Assembly: GCA_011322515.1 (NCBI GenBank)
Contig: DRMS01000475.1
Coordinates: 1-8,918 of the forward strand
Length of the DNA: 8,918 nt
Reading direction: 5' to 3'
Origin: Leucothrix mucor
GTDB lineage: Bacteria; Pseudomonadota; Gammaproteobacteria; Thiotrichales; Thiotrichaceae
Part shown: piece after piece, positions 5,946 through 8,918 of the stretch
Layout of the letters: each line of letters begins with the position of its first letter
How positions within the stretch are numbered: the first letter of the stretch is position 1
Made by a program: the position numbers and the translations under genes
The notes under the pieces: model-generated
The model's input: the letters and a program-made list of their open reading frames with translations, nothing else
What the model was told of the DNA's origin: nothing
The model's database searches: none

Positions 5946-6764
5946 ATGGTAAAAAAATTATTGATAGCATCCACCCTAAGTGGACTACTTATTGCAGGGC
6001 TTGCAATGGCTGATGCGGATACAAAAACAACAAAAGCAGAGGTGAAAACAGCAACAAGCACAGAGACAGCTAAAACTGATAATATTATTGATAGCTTAAA
6101 AACACTACTTACAGAAACATTCAATCGCACTCCTGACTCCCTAACTGAAAGCCCTGTTTCTGGTATTTATCAGGTTCTATATGGTACAGAAGTGGTCTAT
6201 GTTAGCAGGGATGGAAAATACTTTATCGCTGGTGATATGATTAATATGGGGACGCGTGAAAATCTGTCAAAGCTTGCAAAACGCTCCGTGCGCAATGACA
6301 TTATGAAAACTAAGCTAAAAGACCCGATTGTCTTTAAAGCCAAAGATGAAAAGCATGTGGTTAAGGTTTTCACTGATATTGACTGTCCTTACTGCGCTAA
6401 ATTACACCGCGAAGTACCTGCGCTAAATGAAAAAGGTATTACCGTAGAATACCTAATGTTTCCACGCGCAGGCATAGGCTCTAAATCTTATGATAAAGCG
6501 GTCAGCGTCTGGTGTGCAGGAGACAGTAAAGCACAACAAACCGCAATGACAACTGCAAAAGAACGTAAGCCATTCGATGAAAAGAAGTGTGAAAACCCTG
6601 TCAAAGCGCAGTATGAATTAGGGCAAGAAGTCGGTGTGACAGGCACCCCTGCACTCGTTACCTCAACAGGTCGTCTAATTCCTGGTTATATGACAGCCGA
6701 TCGTCTTGTTAAAATGCTTGAGGCTGATAGTCAGTCGAAGAAGAGTGCTGTTAAAAAGAATTGA
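5946..6764 (+). CDS. dsbC: Thiol:disulfide interchange protein DsbC (periplasmic disulfide isomerase)
   Basis: DsbC is the dimeric periplasmic isomerase that reshuffles wrong disulfides and is kept reduced by DsbD. The 272-residue product begins with a signal peptide (KK, then a hydrophobic core, cleavage probably after AMA at residue 22). A Thr/Lys/Glu-rich linker of about 25 residues leads to the N-terminal dimerisation domain (about 46-115, including GIYQVLYGTEVVYVSRDGKYFIAGDMI). The thioredoxin-fold domain has the active site CPYC at 147-150 in FTDIDCPYCAKLH and the cis-proline loop GTPAL at 233-237. Cys190 (VWCAGD) and Cys215 (KKCENP) match the second, structural disulfide of Escherichia coli DsbC. 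The linker and the lysine-rich tail SKKSAVKKN make it longer than the usual 235-240 residues. The ribosome binding site is weak (AAGAGAT about 12 nt upstream). It is probably transcribed alone. Confidence 0.95.
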   Translation: MVKKLLIASTLSGLLIAGLAMADADTKTTKAEVKTATSTETAKTDNIIDSLKTLLTETFNRTPDSLTESPVSGIYQVLYGTEVVYVSRDGKYFIAGDMINMGTRENLSKLAKRSVRNDIMKTKLKDPIVFKAKDEKHVVKVFTDIDCPYCAKLHREVPALNEKGITVEYLMFPRAGIGSKSYDKAVSVWCAGDSKAQQTAMTTAKERKPFDEKKCENPVKAQYELGQEVGVTGTPALVTSTGRLIPGYMTADRLVKMLEADSQSKKSAVKKN

Positions 6765-6774
6765 TAGGACTGAG

Positions 6775-6789
6775 GATATTAATAATATC
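6775..6789. other. 15-bp AT-rich dyad just downstream of dsbC
   Basis: GATATTA and TAATATC flank a single central A, a perfect 7-bp dyad 10 nt after the dsbC stop codon. It lacks the GC stem and T run of an intrinsic terminator, so it may be a protein-binding site or chance. Confidence 0.25.
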
Positions 6790-6824
6790 TGAACCTGTCT
6801 CTACCAATTTAAAGTCGGAAAAAC

Positions 6825-6898
6825 ATATCTCTCGTAAAGACGCAGAGTACGCAAAGGGGGGCTTAGCGTACTCTGTACTCTGCGTTTTTGGGAGATAT
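6825..6898. repeat. Palindromic GCAAAG/GCAGAG-type repeat between dsbC and xseA
   Basis: Left arm ATATCTC...CGCAGAGTACGCAAAG (from 6825) is matched on the other strand by ATATCTC...CGCAGAGTAC...GCTAAGC read back from 6898. The right arm contains an extra 7-nt repeat of AGAGTAC. It forms a long imperfect hairpin with a G-rich tip and could terminate dsbC transcription. A relative of its left arm (about 24 of 31 bases alike) lies at 8281-8488 and is split by the second mobile element. Confidence 0.65.
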
Positions 6899-6929
6899 TT
6901 TTTTCTACGTTATCGCCTAAACTCCCTAA

Positions 6930-8261
6930 ATGCAAAATACAAACCGCACCATTCTAAACGTATCCGAACTTAATGCTGAAGTTAGCCTATTGCTCAAACA
7001 GGGCTTTCCTTTGCTTTGGGTTGAGGGTGAAATATCCAATTTCTCACGTCCTGCTTCGGGGCATTTTTATTTCTCACTAAAAGATTCTAACGCACAAATC
7101 CGCTGTGCAATGTTTAGAAATAGAAATATGCATATTGATGTAAAGCCTGAAAATGGTTTAAACGTATTAGTACGCGGCAGAGTTGGGCTTTATGAGGCGC
7201 GTGGTGAGTTTCAGCTTATTGCCGAGCATATGGAAGATGCGGGTGCTGGTTTATTGCAAAAACAATTTGAGGAGCGTAAAGCCAAGCTTGCAGCTAAAGG
7301 TTGGTTTGATGCACTCTTTAAAAAAGAGATACCTAAATTTCCACAACAAATAGGCATTATTTCATCGCCTACAGGTGCGGCACTGCGCGATATTTTAAAT
7401 GTATTAAAGCGCCGTTGCCCACAGATTCCGCTGTTGATTTACCCAGCGGCGGTGCAAGGTGCTAAAGCGGCTTCTGCGTTAGAAACAGCAGTGCGCCAAG
7501 CTAATCTGGATAAATCTTGTGATGTGTTAATTCTCGCTAGAGGCGGTGGTTCTATTGAAGATTTAGCGGCTTTTAATGACGAAAATTTAGCAAGGGCATT
7601 GCATGAAACAGCTATCCCAGTTGTTTCTGGTATTGGACATGAAATAGATTTTACCATTGCTGATTTTATTGCAGATAAACGCGCGCCAACACCTTCTGCG
7701 GCGGCTGAGTTAGTAAGCCCAGATAGTGCGCAGCTACGTGATAATCTACAATATTTAGAGCAAAAAATGCATAGAGTCATGCAATTAGTACTCAAGCAGA
7801 AGAATGAAAAATTTATCTGGTTATCCAAACGCCTACAACAGAAAAAACCATCTTACCCATTACAACAGCAATCACAACGCCTTGATGAATTGCAAACACG
7901 CTTAAAGCAACAGATGCAACAATTATTGATGAGTAAATCTAGGGCGGCTGAGTCACTTGCTAAACAATTGCAGGCAAATTCTCCGCATCAATTAATCACG
8001 GCTAAACAGCAAAAATTGGCACAAATGACTACGTTATTACAACATGCTATTAAAGCAAAGATTAATCATAAAAAATCTACTTTAGCATTACAATTAGCTA
8101 AACTGGATGCGATTAGCCCATTGAAAACTCTGGAACGTGGCTATGCTATTGTGAGAGATGAAAGCAAGCAATATGTTATTAGCTCTGCTTCTGAAGTAAA
8201 GGCAGGGGAACGGCTCAATATTAAAGTTAAAGACGGAGAAATTATTAGTGAAGTAATTTAA
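6930..8261 (+). CDS. xseA: Exodeoxyribonuclease VII large subunit XseA
   Basis: XseA is the catalytic subunit of exonuclease VII, which with several small XseB subunits degrades single-stranded DNA to oligonucleotides in repair. The 443-residue length is typical. An N-terminal OB-fold (about 8-100) carries LLWVEGEISNFSRPASGHFYFSLKD and the CAMFR motif. The nuclease domain follows with GIISSPTGAALRDILNVLKRRCP, YPAAVQGAKAA, ARGGGSIEDLAAFNDE, SGIGHEIDFTIADFIADKRAPTPSAAAE, all hallmarks of the family. The Gln/Lys/Leu-rich stretch at about 260-390 is the long coiled coil that binds XseB. The C-terminus LKTLERGYAIVRDESKQYV and AGERLNIKVKDGEI is standard. No Shine-Dalgarno sequence is visible before the ATG, but no better in-frame start exists and the OB-fold begins immediately. 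xseB is not in the window. The gene is flanked by repeats on both sides. Confidence 0.97.
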   Translation: MQNTNRTILNVSELNAEVSLLLKQGFPLLWVEGEISNFSRPASGHFYFSLKDSNAQIRCAMFRNRNMHIDVKPENGLNVLVRGRVGLYEARGEFQLIAEHMEDAGAGLLQKQFEERKAKLAAKGWFDALFKKEIPKFPQQIGIISSPTGAALRDILNVLKRRCPQIPLLIYPAAVQGAKAASALETAVRQANLDKSCDVLILARGGGSIEDLAAFNDENLARALHETAIPVVSGIGHEIDFTIADFIADKRAPTPSAAAELVSPDSAQLRDNLQYLEQKMHRVMQLVLKQKNEKFIWLSKRLQQKKPSYPLQQQSQRLDELQTRLKQQMQQLLMSKSRAAESLAKQLQANSPHQLITAKQQKLAQMTTLLQHAIKAKINHKKSTLALQLAKLDAISPLKTLERGYAIVRDESKQYVISSASEVKAGERLNIKVKDGEIISEVI

Positions 8262-8280
8262 AGCAGGACAAAAAATAGTT

Positions 8281-8488
8281 CTCTCGCAAAGAGGCTACCA
8301 GTTTAAGGCGGGACTGTTAATGTTTCTGCCTACTCACCCGCCCCCTTCGACAAGCTCAGGAAGCGGTGTCCTGAATCTACCGAAGGGCTAGTTCCCTGAG
8401 CTTGTCGAAGGGGGCGGGTTGTTTGCTATGACTTTACTTGTCCCGCCTTAAGTTGGTAGCCCGCAAAGACACGAAGTATGCAGAGGAG
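8281..8488. repeat. GCAAAGAC-type repeat interrupted by the second mobile element
   Basis: Joining 8281-8292 to 8470-8488 (one copy of the 8-bp duplication removed) gives CTCTCGCAAAGACACGAAG and then TATGCAGAGGAG, which resembles the left arm of the repeat at 6830-6860. The element therefore landed inside an older dispersed repeat. The gap 8262-8512 holds no gene, only these two repeats. Confidence 0.6.
8293..8461. mobile_element. Palindromic MITE-like element, copy 2 (169 bp) with 8-bp target duplication
   Basis: This is the reverse-oriented copy of the element at 3925-4140, with the same GGCTACCA ends, the same CCCTTCGACAAGCTCAGG inner palindrome and a single 24-bp unit (8364-8387). The perfect 8-bp direct repeat CGCAAAGA stands immediately outside both ends (8285-8292 and 8462-8469), the expected footprint of transposition. 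It encodes nothing and must rely on a transposase in trans. It lies between the convergent xseA and sucB genes, where its hairpin could also separate their transcripts. Confidence 0.85.
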
Positions 8489-8512
8489 GTTTCTTGTCTT
8501 TTCTTGGCGTAT

Positions 8513-8918
8513 TTATAATTCCAAAAACAAACTAGCAGGATCTTCTAGCAACTCCTTAATCTTCACTAAAAAACTCACCGCTGTTTTGCCGTCTATTAAA
8601 CGATGATCATAAGAAAGTGCTAAGTACATCATTGGTCTTATCACAACTTCACCATTAATTGCGACAGGGCGATCTTCTATTTTATGCATACCAAGAATTG
8701 CACTTTGTGGTGGGTTGATAATCGGCGTGGATAACATCGAGCCAAAGACGCCACCATTAGTGATTGAGAAGGTTCCACCTGTAAGCTCATTAAGCTCTAA
8801 CTGATTATTACGCGCACGGTGGGCATAATCATGAATTTGCTTCTCAATGTCGGCATGACCTAAGGTATTGGTATCACGCACAATAGGAACGACTAAACCT
8901 CGTTCGGTTGAAACGGCT
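8513..8918 (-). CDS. sucB: Dihydrolipoyllysine succinyltransferase, 2-oxoglutarate dehydrogenase E2 (C-terminal part, start outside window)
   Basis: The visible 134 residues are the end of the E2 catalytic domain, which moves the succinyl group from lipoamide to CoA in the TCA cycle. The frame continues to the window edge as AVSTERGLVVPIVRDTNTLGHADIEK. Diagnostic stretches are ELTGGTFSITNGGVFGSMLSTPIINPPQSAILGMHKIEDRPVA and MMYLALSYDHRLIDGKTAVSFLVKIKELLEDP. The active-site HRxxDG motif (His with Asp) is intact. The phrase GSMLSTPIINPPQSAILGMH and the ending mark it as SucB rather than the pyruvate dehydrogenase E2. The lipoyl and E1/E3-binding domains, and the usual neighbours sucA and sucC/D, would lie beyond 8918. 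No 3' abnormality. Confidence 0.95.
   Translation of the reverse strand, partial: AVSTERGLVVPIVRDTNTLGHADIEKQIHDYAHRARNNQLELNELTGGTFSITNGGVFGSMLSTPIINPPQSAILGMHKIEDRPVAINGEVVIRPMMYLALSYDHRLIDGKTAVSFLVKIKELLEDPASLFLEL

Noticed and set aside
6761..6973. 70-codon open frame between dsbC and xseA, overlapping both
   Set aside because: Its middle (SRKDAEYAKG) is translation of the palindromic repeat 6825-6898, and no ribosome site or family resemblance is present.
7439..7828. 129-codon minus-strand frame inside xseA
   Set aside because: Antisense to the conserved nuclease domain of XseA, whose identity is certain.

Overview
The window looks like a piece of an AT-rich gammaproteobacterial chromosome. 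The XseA, SucB, HtpX, CreD and DsbC proteins all read as the gammaproteobacterial versions of these families. Intergenic regions carry an unusually high load of short palindromic and MITE-like repeats. I cannot name the genus; a repeat-rich gammaproteobacterium of the Thiotrichales type is only a guess.

Layout. Positions 1-5669 are all minus strand, listed here from low to high coordinate: an M48-family membrane metallopeptidase (C-terminus off the window), htpX (a second M48 protease), a small divergent GT51 peptidoglycan-glycosyltransferase-like protein overlapped by 11 nt with an upstream histidine phosphatase gene, and creD. A 276-bp divergent intergenic region follows. Next come plus-strand dsbC (periplasmic disulfide isomerase) and xseA (exonuclease VII large subunit). 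The window ends in the C-terminal part of sucB (2-oxoglutarate dehydrogenase E2) on the minus strand, convergent with xseA.

Four of the protein genes on the left concern the cell envelope: two membrane proteases, the GT51-like protein and CreD; dsbC adds periplasmic folding. Only the phosphatase/GT51-like pair is a clear operon; the rest are probably single units separated by repeats.

Most of the novelty is in the gaps and in two proteins. (1) The partial M48 peptidase carries, in frame after its protease domain, a near-perfect type IV pilin N-terminal helix but without the pilin Glu5 and Phe1. (2) The GT51-like protein has Gln at both positions where the family has its catalytic glutamates and is translationally coupled to a phosphatase. 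(3) A palindromic element with GGCTACCA ends occurs twice in opposite orientation. One copy has a perfect 8-bp target duplication and sits inside another repeat. The other has an internal 24-bp unit expanded to three copies and sits in the loop of a second palindrome. (4) A different 161-bp MITE-like element lies between the two M48 genes. No tRNA, rRNA, CRISPR array or complete insertion sequence was seen.
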